From: JBGTGG01 sp041746855
Lineage (GTDB): Bacteria; Bacteroidota; Bacteroidia; Cytophagales; Cyclobacteriaceae
Direction of reading: 5' to 3'
Assembly (NCBI GenBank): GCA_041746855.1
Contig: JBGTGG010000467.1
Location: forward strand, 16,855 to 80,854
DNA length: 64,000 bases
Every line of letters begins with the position of its first letter. The first letter of the stretch is position 1. Shown here one piece after another: positions 55,039-63,095 of this stretch. Below the pieces are notes generated by a model. That model ran no database searches. It saw nothing but the letters and a program-made list of their open reading frames with translations, and was not told the origin of the DNA. The position numbers and the translations under genes are program-made.

Positions 55039-55621
55039 GCGTTTTTTTGATATACTTCTTTCAGTTTTGGGACTAATCATTTTAGTCCCATTCTTTTTAG
55101 TGATTGCTGTTTTAATCAAATTAAATTCCCAAGGCCCGGTTTTTTATTTACAAGAGCGGATAGGAAAAGATCGAAGGCCATTCAAACTCTTTAAGTTTCG
55201 GAGCATGCGCACGGATGCCGACAAAGGAAATGCTATTACCGTTGGGGCAAGGGATTCCAGAATAACTTCAATTGGTTATTATTTACGAAAATTTAAATTG
55301 GATGAATTGCCCCAGTTGATCAATGTATTGAAAGGGGATATGAGTTTGGTGGGGCCCCGGCCTGAGGTGAAAAAATTTGTGGATTTGTATTCAGAGGATC
55401 AGTTGAAAGTGCTTTCCGTGAGACCAGGGTTAACCGACATTGCCTCCATTGAGTATCGAAATGAAAATGAATTACTGGAAGGTAAAGCAGATCCTATTGA
55501 TTTTTATATTCAAGAAATCATGCCCAAAAAGCTTCACCTTAATTTGCAGTACATTGCTAGCCAGTCAATTTTCCTGGATTTTAAGATCATTTTCAAAACG
55601 ATTTTCTCTGTTTTTAAATAG
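55016..55621 (+). CDS. Undecaprenyl-phosphate sugar-1-phosphate transferase
   Basis: 201 residues. One N-terminal re-entrant membrane helix (KRFFDILLSVLGLIILVPFFLVIAVLIKLNSQGPVFY), then the bacterial sugar transferase motifs FKLFKFRSMRTDA, KFKLDELPQLINVLKGDMSLVGPRPE and VRPGLTDIASI. It loads the first sugar phosphate onto undecaprenyl phosphate. Overlaps the aminotransferase by 23 bp; ATG at 55031 is an alternative start. A second enzyme of this family follows. Confidence 0.93.
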   Translation: MNQSIMGKRFFDILLSVLGLIILVPFFLVIAVLIKLNSQGPVFYLQERIGKDRRPFKLFKFRSMRTDADKGNAITVGARDSRITSIGYYLRKFKLDELPQLINVLKGDMSLVGPRPEVKKFVDLYSEDQLKVLSVRPGLTDIASIEYRNENELLEGKADPIDFYIQEIMPKKLHLNLQYIASQSIFLDFKIIFKTIFSVFK

Positions 55622-55625
55622 TATT

Positions 55626-55655
55626 CCTTTGCGCCTCCGCGCCTTTGCGGTAAAA
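55626..55655. repeat. Octad repeat upstream of the second sugar transferase
   Basis: Three 8-bp units TTTGCGCC, TCCGCGCC, TTTGCGGT followed by AAAAAAA that runs into the ATG at 55658. It is the same element as at 18023 and 19037, in the same orientation relative to the next gene, and seems to supply its ribosome-loading A tract. Confidence 0.8.
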
Positions 55656-55657
55656 AA

Positions 55658-56248
55658 ATGACACCCTATGCTACCATTATAAAACCCACTCTTGATTTTA
55701 CCCTGGCGCTATTATCTCTGATAATTTTATCCTGGCTGTTTATACTGATCATCCTTGTTTTTACACTTAGTTTGAGCTTTCCTTTTTTCTTTGTACACGA
55801 TCGTACGGGAAAGCAGGGAAGGATTTTTCAATTGTATAAATTCAGAACCCTAAAACCCCACGGCAACACCTTGCACGAAAGACGCTTTTGGTTGGGTGAT
55901 TTTTTGCGCGCAACTTCGCTGGATGAATTGCCACAATTGATTAATGTGCTGAGAGGGGAGATGTCGCTGATCGGGCCGCGCCCTTTGCCCGTGGAGTATT
56001 TATCATTGATGAGTGCTGAACAAAAGCAACGCCATCAGGTAAAACCGGGCATTACCGGCTGGGCACAAGTCAATGGTCGCAATGCGATTTCATGGAAAGA
56101 GAAATTCGAACTGGACAATTATTATGTTAAACACATTTCGTTCGTATTGGATGCAACGATTGTTTTCAAAACAATTCAATTACTTTTATCTTTTAAGAAA
56201 GATGTTTCGCTAAATGAAAAGCCATTTACCGGTAATGAAGAAACGTAA
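55658..56248 (+). CDS. Sugar transferase, PglC-like
   Basis: 196 residues. Hydrophobic N-terminus (FTLALLSLIILSWLFILIILVFTL), DRTGKQGRIFQLYKFRTLKP, TSLDELPQLINVLRGEMSLIGPRPLP and VKPGITGWAQVNGRNAISWKEKFELDNYYVKH, the small-size PglC type. Similar to the preceding enzyme, so two different initiating sugars or polymers are possible. An octad repeat forms its leader. Confidence 0.92.
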   Translation: MTPYATIIKPTLDFTLALLSLIILSWLFILIILVFTLSLSFPFFFVHDRTGKQGRIFQLYKFRTLKPHGNTLHERRFWLGDFLRATSLDELPQLINVLRGEMSLIGPRPLPVEYLSLMSAEQKQRHQVKPGITGWAQVNGRNAISWKEKFELDNYYVKHISFVLDATIVFKTIQLLLSFKKDVSLNEKPFTGNEET

Positions 56249-56873
56249 GATTGCGATTTACGGAGCGGGCGGTTTTGGGCGCGAGGTAGCCCTCATGCTT
56301 TACCAAATGAATAGGGTGGAGGACGAATGGGATATCCTGGGGTTTTATGATGATGGAAAAAAAGCGGGAGAAACCATTGACGGACTTCCGGTCCTGGGAG
56401 GTTTGATTGAAATCAATAGTATTGAAGAACCCATTTGCCTGTCCATTGCCATTGCTGAACCTGCAATTCGAAAAGAAATTGTGACCGCGATCAGTAACTG
56501 GCATATTAGTTTTCCGGTACTGGTACATCCAACAGCACAAATCGGAAGCGTCACCAACTATTTTGGTGACGGCACCATCATCACCGCGGGCTGTATCCTG
56601 ACAACAGGAATTGTCCTGGGGGAATTTGTAATCGCTAATCTAAGTACAACGGTTGGTCACGATGTGCGTGCCGGAAGTTTTTGTTCCATCATGCCGGGCT
56701 GCAACATTTCAGGAAGTGTGGTATTGGCCGAGGGTTGTTACGTGGGCACGGGGGTAAAATTTATTCAAGGAATCTCAATCGGGAAAGATGCAAAAGTGGG
56801 AGCCGGGTCTGTTGTTACGAAATCTTTTGAAGGCGGGATCATCGTGGGTGTACCGGCCCGAAAAATCAAATGA
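56235..56873 (+). CDS. PglD-like sugar N-acetyltransferase
   Basis: 212 residues from the ATG at 56235 (14-bp overlap). Rossmann-like N-terminal domain for the sugar nucleotide (IAIYGAGGFGREVALML) and left-handed beta-helix with catalytic-type histidines (VHPTAQIGSV, TTVGHDVRAGSFCSIMPGCNISGSV). C-terminus VVTKSFEGGIIVGVPARKI. Family members acetylate the 4-amino group made by PglE-type aminotransferases such as the one at 53818. Confidence 0.93.
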   Translation: MKKRKIAIYGAGGFGREVALMLYQMNRVEDEWDILGFYDDGKKAGETIDGLPVLGGLIEINSIEEPICLSIAIAEPAIRKEIVTAISNWHISFPVLVHPTAQIGSVTNYFGDGTIITAGCILTTGIVLGEFVIANLSTTVGHDVRAGSFCSIMPGCNISGSVVLAEGCYVGTGVKFIQGISIGKDAKVGAGSVVTKSFEGGIIVGVPARKIK

Positions 56874-57418
56874 GTATGCTGAAAGAGTTTAGACCAGCTA
56901 TTCGTTTTTTACTGGTTTTTCTGGTGATCTATTTTATTGGAAACATCCTGTATGGTGTGTACATCGAATCGTTCGGGGAGCGGGCCGATAAGATTACCTT
57001 ATGGGTGGGTAAACAATCGGTTGGATTTATTTCGTTGTTTGATAACGAGGTTACTTCTGCTCCGGGTGTAGACCGACCGACCATGCAATTAAGAAAAGGT
57101 ACAGACACGGTTGTGAATTTTTTTGAGGGATGCAATGGGGTTAATGTGATGATCGTTTTCGTTGCCTTTATTGTTGCGTTCAAAGGGCCTGTAAAAGCCA
57201 TGGCCTGGTTTATACCATTGGGATTAGTGATCATCCATTTTTTTAATCTGATCCGAATTGGTTTACTCTTTTGGAGTGCCCAACACAACCCACAACTTTT
57301 TTATTACTTTCATAAATATATTTTTACCGCCTTTATTTATGCCATTGTTTTCTTACTTTGGTGGATATGGGTCATGAAAGTAGCCAATCCGAAATCGGTG
57401 CAAAGCGCTGGACAATAG
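56870..57418 (+). CDS. xrtF: Exosortase XrtF
   Basis: 182 residues with about five membrane segments. The exosortase catalytic residues are present: Cys88 in FFEGCNGVNVM, Arg129 in NLIRIGLL and His148 in FYYFHKYIF. The short length and the FEGCNG context are those of XrtF, the Bacteroidota variant. Exosortases cut C-terminal sorting signals at the inner membrane and link the product to a surface structure; their genes are often found in exopolysaccharide loci. The 4-bp overlap with the PglD-like gene joins it to this one. A candidate substrate is encoded at 62827. Confidence 0.93.
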   Translation: MSMLKEFRPAIRFLLVFLVIYFIGNILYGVYIESFGERADKITLWVGKQSVGFISLFDNEVTSAPGVDRPTMQLRKGTDTVVNFFEGCNGVNVMIVFVAFIVAFKGPVKAMAWFIPLGLVIIHFFNLIRIGLLFWSAQHNPQLFYYFHKYIFTAFIYAIVFLLWWIWVMKVANPKSVQSAGQ

Positions 57419-57810
57419 TTTGTCTTTCGGTTGTCTGTTTGTTTCTGATATACGTTTTTCAACGTATTAATATTGCCGGCTTTCTGCTGGCAGGTTTTTC
57501 CCCACACCCTAACGTAATTTTTATCATCAACAAAACCATTCGGTTGGTGTTGAATGATTTGTGTTGCTTTGCCATCATTTGGGCAATCTTTCAGGAAAAA
57601 AAATATTTACGCATGGCATTTTATGTTTTGCTGATTGAGGTTTTGGTCATCCTTCCGGTTTACTTCGGGATTAAATTATCGTTGGAAGGCGATAGTGAAA
57701 TTTCTTCACCGTTGCTTTCACAAATTCACCGGCTTATTGTAAATCCCACGTTAATGTTACTTTTGATGGTTGGTTTTTTTTATCAACGCTATACTGGTAA
57801 GGCTGCATGA
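57367..57810 (+). CDS. XrtF-associated membrane protein
   Basis: 147 residues from the ATG at 57367; the start overlaps the exosortase gene by about 50 bp (TTG 57358 is possible). Four membrane segments with FIINKTIRLVLNDLCC, the family's N-terminal half signature. Proteins of this family accompany XrtF in Bacteroidota; the function, possibly substrate presentation, is unknown. Confidence 0.88.
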   Translation: MGHESSQSEIGAKRWTIVCLSVVCLFLIYVFQRINIAGFLLAGFSPHPNVIFIINKTIRLVLNDLCCFAIIWAIFQEKKYLRMAFYVLLIEVLVILPVYFGIKLSLEGDSEISSPLLSQIHRLIVNPTLMLLLMVGFFYQRYTGKAA

Positions 57811-58907
57811 GTTTCAAAATTCCTTTGTCATATAATCCGATTCCAACGGAAGCGTTGGTGCACGTACTGGATAGGTACAAAGATCAGCACCATCAAACCA
57901 TCGTTAACGATTTTGAAAAGGAGATTTGTAAAATAACAGGATCACCCTATGCGGTCGCCTTGAACAGCGGAACGTCTGCCATTCATTTAGGATTGAAATT
58001 ATTGGGAGTCGGGAAGGGTGACCTGGTCATTTGTCCGACCTTCACTTATATCGCCAGTGTAAATCCGGTCTTGTATTTAGGAGCAGAGCCGGTGTTTGTC
58101 GACTGCGAAATGCAAACCTGGTGCATGGATCCGTCTCTTCTGGAAGAAGCTTTATCAGACTTAGCGAAAAACGGTAAAAAGCCGAAAGCCATCGTGATCG
58201 TATATGCCTACGGAATGCCCGGTCGGATTGATGAGTTGATGGCCATTGCAAAAAAATATGGTGTTCCCATTTTAGAAGATGCTGCGGAAGCATTGGGTTC
58301 CACCTCCAAGGGAAGGCACATGGGCACCATTGGGGAGGTGGGGATCATCTCTTTTAATAATAACAAGATCGTGACCACCTACGGTGGAGGTGCTTTGTTG
58401 GTCAAAACAAAAGAAGAATACCAAAAAGCCTTGTTTTGGGCCACCCAATCCCGGGAGGATAAGCCCTATTATGAACATAAGGAGATTGGGTATAATTATC
58501 GGATGGGACCTTTGAATGCGGCTGTGGGTCTCACTGAACTGGAAAAATTTCATGCCAAGCTTCAAAACAACCGGGAACTGCACGTAGTGTATAGGGATTA
58601 TCTACATGATTTTGGGGCGGATTTTCAGGAAGAACAACCGAATGATATCAGTAACTATTGGCTGACTACTTGCCTGAAACCTGGGTTTTCACCTACCCAT
58701 ATCCGGGAAACCTTTGCCAAAAACCAAATTGAAATTAGAATGCTGTGGAAACCCATGCACAAACAACCCTTTTTTGAAACAAAGGTTCACTATTTGAATG
58801 GCAACGCAGATCGGGTGTTTAGTTCAGGTATCTCCCTGCCCAATATTTCTAGTAAAAATGCGGATAAATTGAAGGCTGTCACTCAAATTTTTAAACTGGT
58901 TACTTGA
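57807..58907 (+). CDS. DegT/DnrJ/EryC1/StrS aminotransferase
   Basis: 366 residues. FKIPLSYNPIPTEALV start, NSGTSAIHLGLKLL, EDAAEALGS, and PLP lysine Lys187 in SFNNNKIVTTYGGGALL. Closer to LegC/PglE-like enzymes with the NNNK active-site loop than to the enzyme at 53818. ATGA overlap with the XrtF-associated gene. Substrate is a keto sugar nucleotide, identity unknown. Confidence 0.92.
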   Translation: MSFKIPLSYNPIPTEALVHVLDRYKDQHHQTIVNDFEKEICKITGSPYAVALNSGTSAIHLGLKLLGVGKGDLVICPTFTYIASVNPVLYLGAEPVFVDCEMQTWCMDPSLLEEALSDLAKNGKKPKAIVIVYAYGMPGRIDELMAIAKKYGVPILEDAAEALGSTSKGRHMGTIGEVGIISFNNNKIVTTYGGGALLVKTKEEYQKALFWATQSREDKPYYEHKEIGYNYRMGPLNAAVGLTELEKFHAKLQNNRELHVVYRDYLHDFGADFQEEQPNDISNYWLTTCLKPGFSPTHIRETFAKNQIEIRMLWKPMHKQPFFETKVHYLNGNADRVFSSGISLPNISSKNADKLKAVTQIFKLVT

Positions 58908-58961
58908 GCCTAATTTTTAGCATAAAATGGGGTAAAAAAGCACAATCCCCGATTAATGTAT

Positions 58962-58969
58962 TATTTTTG
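58962..58969 (+). promoter_or_regulatory. -7 promoter box upstream of the surface-protein genes
   Basis: TATTTTTG matches the Bacteroidota -7 consensus TAnnTTTG exactly and lies 22 bp before the ATG at 58992. No convincing -33 TTTG is found upstream. A promoter here would separate the surface proteins from the polysaccharide operon. Confidence 0.4.
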
Positions 58970-58991
58970 TGAATTATTGAAATTTCGATTG

Positions 58992-61900
58992 ATGAAGAAG
59001 ATGAGAATTGCGTTGGTTTTTATGTTTGTTAGCTTGTTTATCGGGGCGGCTACTTTTGGTCAGAGTGTTTTTATCTCTACAGAAACTGGTGGTCTTTGGA
59101 ATCAGGCCGCTACTTGGAATTGTGTAGATGGACCTTGTGCTACAATGGTTCCCACGGCTTCTGACATAGCAGTAATTGCTCCATCTCCGGGAAACTTTGT
59201 AACCGTAAATGGATCCTTTACCATTAAAGATTTATATGTTATTAACAACGTAGCAGGAGCTGTTCGTAAATCAGGATTTGGTGCGGCTAATTTAACTGTA
59301 AATGGACAACTACAGGGTGCAGACCCTTCCTTGGATGGAACTCCGTTGGCACCTGAAGTTAATGTTTTTCATAGCTCCACATCTACATTAAACTTTATTT
59401 TTACAGGTAGTAATCTGAACGACCCTGTCGCAGGGGCAGCGATAGCTAATTGGGGACACGAAACACCATTAAATTCAGTAACTTTAAACCCTGGGTCAGG
59501 AAATACAATTCGAGTTGATGCTTTTATGGCTAATAGTTCAGTAACAGCCGCCAGTGGAACTATTCAATTAAATAATTCACAAGATATTCGCAATGGCACT
59601 GGTGCCTTATCAATTGTTGTTAACGATGGTGCTATTTTAAATTGTCTGGGGGTTATCGGAACACCGTCTACCCGTATTGGAACTTTTACTAATAATGGAA
59701 TCGTCAATACGGGTTCAGATGCTTATATTAATTCAACAACTTTTAATTTGGGAGCTACAGGTGTCCTAAACGTATCCTTCGCTGGCGTAAATCAGACACA
59801 AGGATGGTGGTATCAGGAAAATGCTCCAACCACCTTTTCAATAAACACAGCCTCTACAATAAATTTTAATGCAAACACATCACAGAACTTTTTTGCCGCG
59901 ACTTATGGAAACTTGAGTTTGTTCTCAAATTCAACAACAACAAAAACCTTAGTTGGACCTGGGAATTTGGTAGTCAATGGTAATTTTAGCGTACCTTCCT
60001 CAGACGTTACGGTTGCCTCCAGCAATACCAACCCGAGAACCTTCTTGGGTAACCTGACCATGTCTGGCACCTGGAATGCCACCCAACTCGTGGTCTTTGA
60101 AGGCGGGGCATCACAAGGCATTTCCGGTTCAGGGATACTTTCCTTTAATGGAGGATTGGAAGTCGATAAGTCATCTGGGACACTAACCCTTAATAAAAAT
60201 ATTTCCGTAACGAATGGTCTTACCATTACAAATGGAACGTTGGCTTTGGGAGCAACCACCTTAAGTATTTCAGGCGCGATGGTTAACAATGGTACGCTTA
60301 GTGCAGGATCAAGTACGATATCCACCTCAGGATCAACCTCGTTTTCGGGTGCTAGTATAACTACACCGTATAACTTAACGATTGCATCCGGAACCTTTAC
60401 TGCTCCCGCAGGGACTTTAAACATAACAGGCAATCTGACAAACAATGGAATTTATGCAGCTAACAATGGCACAATTAGTTTTTCAGGGCCCGCTCAACAA
60501 AATGTGTCCGGAAATGACTGTAACTTTAGAAACCTTACCGTTAACAATCCCTTTATAGTTCCTGGAGTGAGCATGGAAAGCAACCAATCAATTCTTGGAA
60601 CATTAACACTTGCTGCCAATACACGATTGGATCCGGATGGTTCAGCTGACAATAATGTTTTAACGCTGGTTTCATCTAGTGATGATCCTACAACGGATGG
60701 CATGATTGCCGCAATTCCATCTACTTCTATAATAGATGGGCCTGTGACTGTTCAACGATTCATGTCAATAGAAGGACCTAATAATGGTAGGATTTATCGA
60801 TATGTTTCCTCACCTGTTCAAAATGCTACTGTCGCTGATTTTCAAAATGAGATTCCGGTCACTGGTTCCTTCACCGGATCTAGCACGTGTTCAGGATGTT
60901 CAACCAGTCAATCTATGTTTCTATACAATCAAACTGTGCCAGGGACATTTGATTTGGGATATGAAGATTTCCCTGTCAATACCAATTCAGAAACGTTCGC
61001 CAGCGGAAGGGGATATGCTGTTTTTGTTCGTGGCGATATTTTGGGAACAGCTCGGTGGAATTTAACCGGAAGAGTTAATAATGGAAATGTTTCATTACCG
61101 GTATCGTATACTGTTTCAACACCTACCGCCCTTCCAGAGCAAGATGGTTTTAATTTGGTGGGTAATCCTTACCCAAGTACCATCAATTGGTCATCTGGTT
61201 CATGGGTAAAATCTAATATTGACGATGCTATTTACATGCGTGATAATGCAACTGGAAATATCGCCTCGTTTGTGGGCGGTGTTAGTATCAATGGGGGCAC
61301 GCAGTATATTGCAATTGGTCAGGGCTTTTGGGTGAAGGCGAATGCCGCATCGCCTGTTCTAACAGCAACGGAGAATGTAAAAGCTGCTGGACAGCAGACT
61401 ACCTTTTTTAGGGAAGAATCTATCCAGGATTTGTTAAGGATTACTATGAGACAAGGAGACTTCAGGGATGAGACAGTTGTTCGATTTAAGGAAGATGCAA
61501 CGAATTCTTTTGATGCATCTTATGATGCTTACAAATTAAAGGGTGCAAACTTCAACCTTTTTTCATTAACGGGTAATACGGAATTATCAGTCAGTTCACT
61601 TGAACCATATACCTGTGGTACCAGTGTTGCTCTAGGTTTAGAAGCTTCTGTGGGTACATATTCATTAGAATTCACGGAGTTCGAGTCCTTTCAGACGAGT
61701 ATTAAAATCTATCTTCATGATAATTACCTTGATAAAACAGTCAGTATTACAGAAAGCAGTGTTTATCAGTTTGAGGTAAATGCTGAGGCTGATTCCCAAG
61801 GTAACGAAAGATTTTCGTTATCCTTTGATTCCGCTCCGTTACTTAATATTCCTGTAGTAGCTGATGATGTGTGTGGTGGGAATGCTATAGTTAGTCTCAC

Positions 61901-62819
61901 TTTTTCTGAGGAAAATACTTCATATCAATTATTTGTTGGAGATCAATCCATTACTGACAATATTTCTGGGACAGGGGATCAATTGGAAATAGAAATAAAT
62001 GGATCACATTTGGTGGAAGGTTCTAATGAAATCATGATAAAAGCTTCTGCCATTTGTGGAAGCTTTGATTTCAACGAACCTGTCATAATAACCAAAGCAA
62101 GTATAGTAGCGGTGGAAGATGTTTCAATGATAAATCAAATTTGCTTGCAAGGAACTGCCTCATTAATGGTTTCAGGTGGAGGAGTAAATGATTCGTATAA
62201 TTGGTATGAGTCAGAAGTTGGTGGCACTCCAGTTTTTCAAAGTGAGTCAAATACTTTTGAAACTGAAGTATTAGATAAATCAAAAACGTATTTTGTGACG
62301 ATTATAAATGAGCTTGGTTGCGAAAGTAACCGTGTCCCAGTGGAAGCAAAAGTGAATTTGTACGATGAAGTCACAATTGAAAAAAATGGAAACGAACTCA
62401 TATCCTCGTATGCTGAAGGAAATCAATGGTATATTGGAGAGGAAGCAATTGAGGGTGCTACTTCCCGTGAATTTACACCTGCTGAGTCTGGAGTGTATGC
62501 TGTGGAAGTCAATGTTGCGGGTTGTATATCCCGGGAGGAGTATGATTTTATCATCACCGATATTGAGCAAAACTTTGCTGAGGAATGGAGTTATTATCCT
62601 AACCCTGTTTCCGATCAGTTAATCTTAAAAACCTCTGGTCAAATAAACCAAATTCAAAAAATTGGGGTTTCCAATGCACTGGGGATGGAAGTTGGCCAAA
62701 TAACCCTTAACCCTGAAGGGGTAGGGTATTTTGATATGAAAGCAATGCCAACGGGAATTTACGTTGTAAAAATCCTTGGTTTTGGAAAAAGTGTTAATTT
62801 TAAGATTATTAAACGATAA
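58992..62819 (+). CDS. Large secreted surface protein with T9SS C-terminal sorting domain
   Basis: 1275 residues from the ATG at 58992, which begins a signal peptide ending FGQ; upstream starts lie before the promoter box. Residues about 20-560 are low-complexity beta-strand repeats rich in Asn, Thr and Ser (LTVNGQL, TLSAGSSTISTSGS-like), probably a beta-helix, beginning with ETGGLWNQAATWN as in G8-like domains. Then come a jelly-roll-like region, two Ig-like modules (about 985-1190) and the C-terminal sorting domain SYYPNPVSDQLIL...MPTGIYVVKILGFG...FKIIKR. The T9SS domain sends it to the cell surface or medium. No enzyme active site recognised; adhesion is likely. Confidence 0.92.
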   Translation: MKKMRIALVFMFVSLFIGAATFGQSVFISTETGGLWNQAATWNCVDGPCATMVPTASDIAVIAPSPGNFVTVNGSFTIKDLYVINNVAGAVRKSGFGAANLTVNGQLQGADPSLDGTPLAPEVNVFHSSTSTLNFIFTGSNLNDPVAGAAIANWGHETPLNSVTLNPGSGNTIRVDAFMANSSVTAASGTIQLNNSQDIRNGTGALSIVVNDGAILNCLGVIGTPSTRIGTFTNNGIVNTGSDAYINSTTFNLGATGVLNVSFAGVNQTQGWWYQENAPTTFSINTASTINFNANTSQNFFAATYGNLSLFSNSTTTKTLVGPGNLVVNGNFSVPSSDVTVASSNTNPRTFLGNLTMSGTWNATQLVVFEGGASQGISGSGILSFNGGLEVDKSSGTLTLNKNISVTNGLTITNGTLALGATTLSISGAMVNNGTLSAGSSTISTSGSTSFSGASITTPYNLTIASGTFTAPAGTLNITGNLTNNGIYAANNGTISFSGPAQQNVSGNDCNFRNLTVNNPFIVPGVSMESNQSILGTLTLAANTRLDPDGSADNNVLTLVSSSDDPTTDGMIAAIPSTSIIDGPVTVQRFMSIEGPNNGRIYRYVSSPVQNATVADFQNEIPVTGSFTGSSTCSGCSTSQSMFLYNQTVPGTFDLGYEDFPVNTNSETFASGRGYAVFVRGDILGTARWNLTGRVNNGNVSLPVSYTVSTPTALPEQDGFNLVGNPYPSTINWSSGSWVKSNIDDAIYMRDNATGNIASFVGGVSINGGTQYIAIGQGFWVKANAASPVLTATENVKAAGQQTTFFREESIQDLLRITMRQGDFRDETVVRFKEDATNSFDASYDAYKLKGANFNLFSLTGNTELSVSSLEPYTCGTSVALGLEASVGTYSLEFTEFESFQTSIKIYLHDNYLDKTVSITESSVYQFEVNAEADSQGNERFSLSFDSAPLLNIPVVADDVCGGNAIVSLTFSEENTSYQLFVGDQSITDNISGTGDQLEIEINGSHLVEGSNEIMIKASAICGSFDFNEPVIITKASIVAVEDVSMINQICLQGTASLMVSGGGVNDSYNWYESEVGGTPVFQSESNTFETEVLDKSKTYFVTIINELGCESNRVPVEAKVNLYDEVTIEKNGNELISSYAEGNQWYIGEEAIEGATSREFTPAESGVYAVEVNVAGCISREEYDFIITDIEQNFAEEWSYYPNPVSDQLILKTSGQINQIQKIGVSNALGMEVGQITLNPEGVGYFDMKAMPTGIYVVKILGFGKSVNFKIIKR

Positions 62820-62826
62820 AGTCCTC

Positions 62827-63030
62827 ATGTCTAAGTTGGCCCTCTTAATTAATCGGATTTTTGTTGTTCTTGTCCTTCTATTGGGAAGTTCGATATGTAA
62901 TGGGCAGCCCCCAAATCCGAATGACGACCCGGATCCGGTTGATGTCCCCATTACCGGCATCGAAATCCTTATCGGCTTGGGCGGCCTACTCGGAATTAAG
63001 AAAATCCACGATTTGAGAAAAAAACGTTAG
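62827..63030 (+). CDS. Short exported protein with exosortase-type C-terminal signal
   Basis: 67 residues. Signal peptide (LINRIFVVLVLLLGSSICNGQ), then an acidic proline-rich linker PPNPNDDPDPVDV, then PITGIEILIGLGGLLGIKK and a basic tail DLRKKR. This tripartite C-terminus (PI-x-G motif, glycine-rich hydrophobic helix, Arg/Lys tail) fits the PID-CTERM-like sorting signals of Bacteroidota exosortase substrates, with Thr where Asp is usual. It lies 7 bp after a T9SS protein gene and 4 kb after xrtF. ATG 62827 chosen because it starts the signal peptide. Substrate role is inferred. Confidence 0.75.
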   Translation: MSKLALLINRIFVVLVLLLGSSICNGQPPNPNDDPDPVDVPITGIEILIGLGGLLGIKKIHDLRKKR

Positions 63031-63054
63031 GGTAATTTTCCTGTATTTTTTATC

Positions 63055-63078
63055 TTGAAGAAGTAAATATTTCTTCAA
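63055..63078. promoter_or_regulatory. Perfect inverted repeat upstream of the last gene
   Basis: TTGAAGAA (63055-63062) and TTCTTCAA (63071-63078) pair across 8 nt, 17 bp before the ATG at 63096 and 24 bp after the preceding stop. It could be an operator, a leader hairpin or a weak terminator (no T tract follows). Confidence 0.5.
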
Positions 63079-63095
63079 CGTTAGCCAATAGCACT

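Noticed and set aside
59903..60445. 180-codon open frame on the minus strand inside the large surface protein gene
   Set aside because: Low-complexity Val/Pro-rich translation opposite a repetitive beta-strand gene; a frame shadow of the real plus-strand gene with no start signal or motif.
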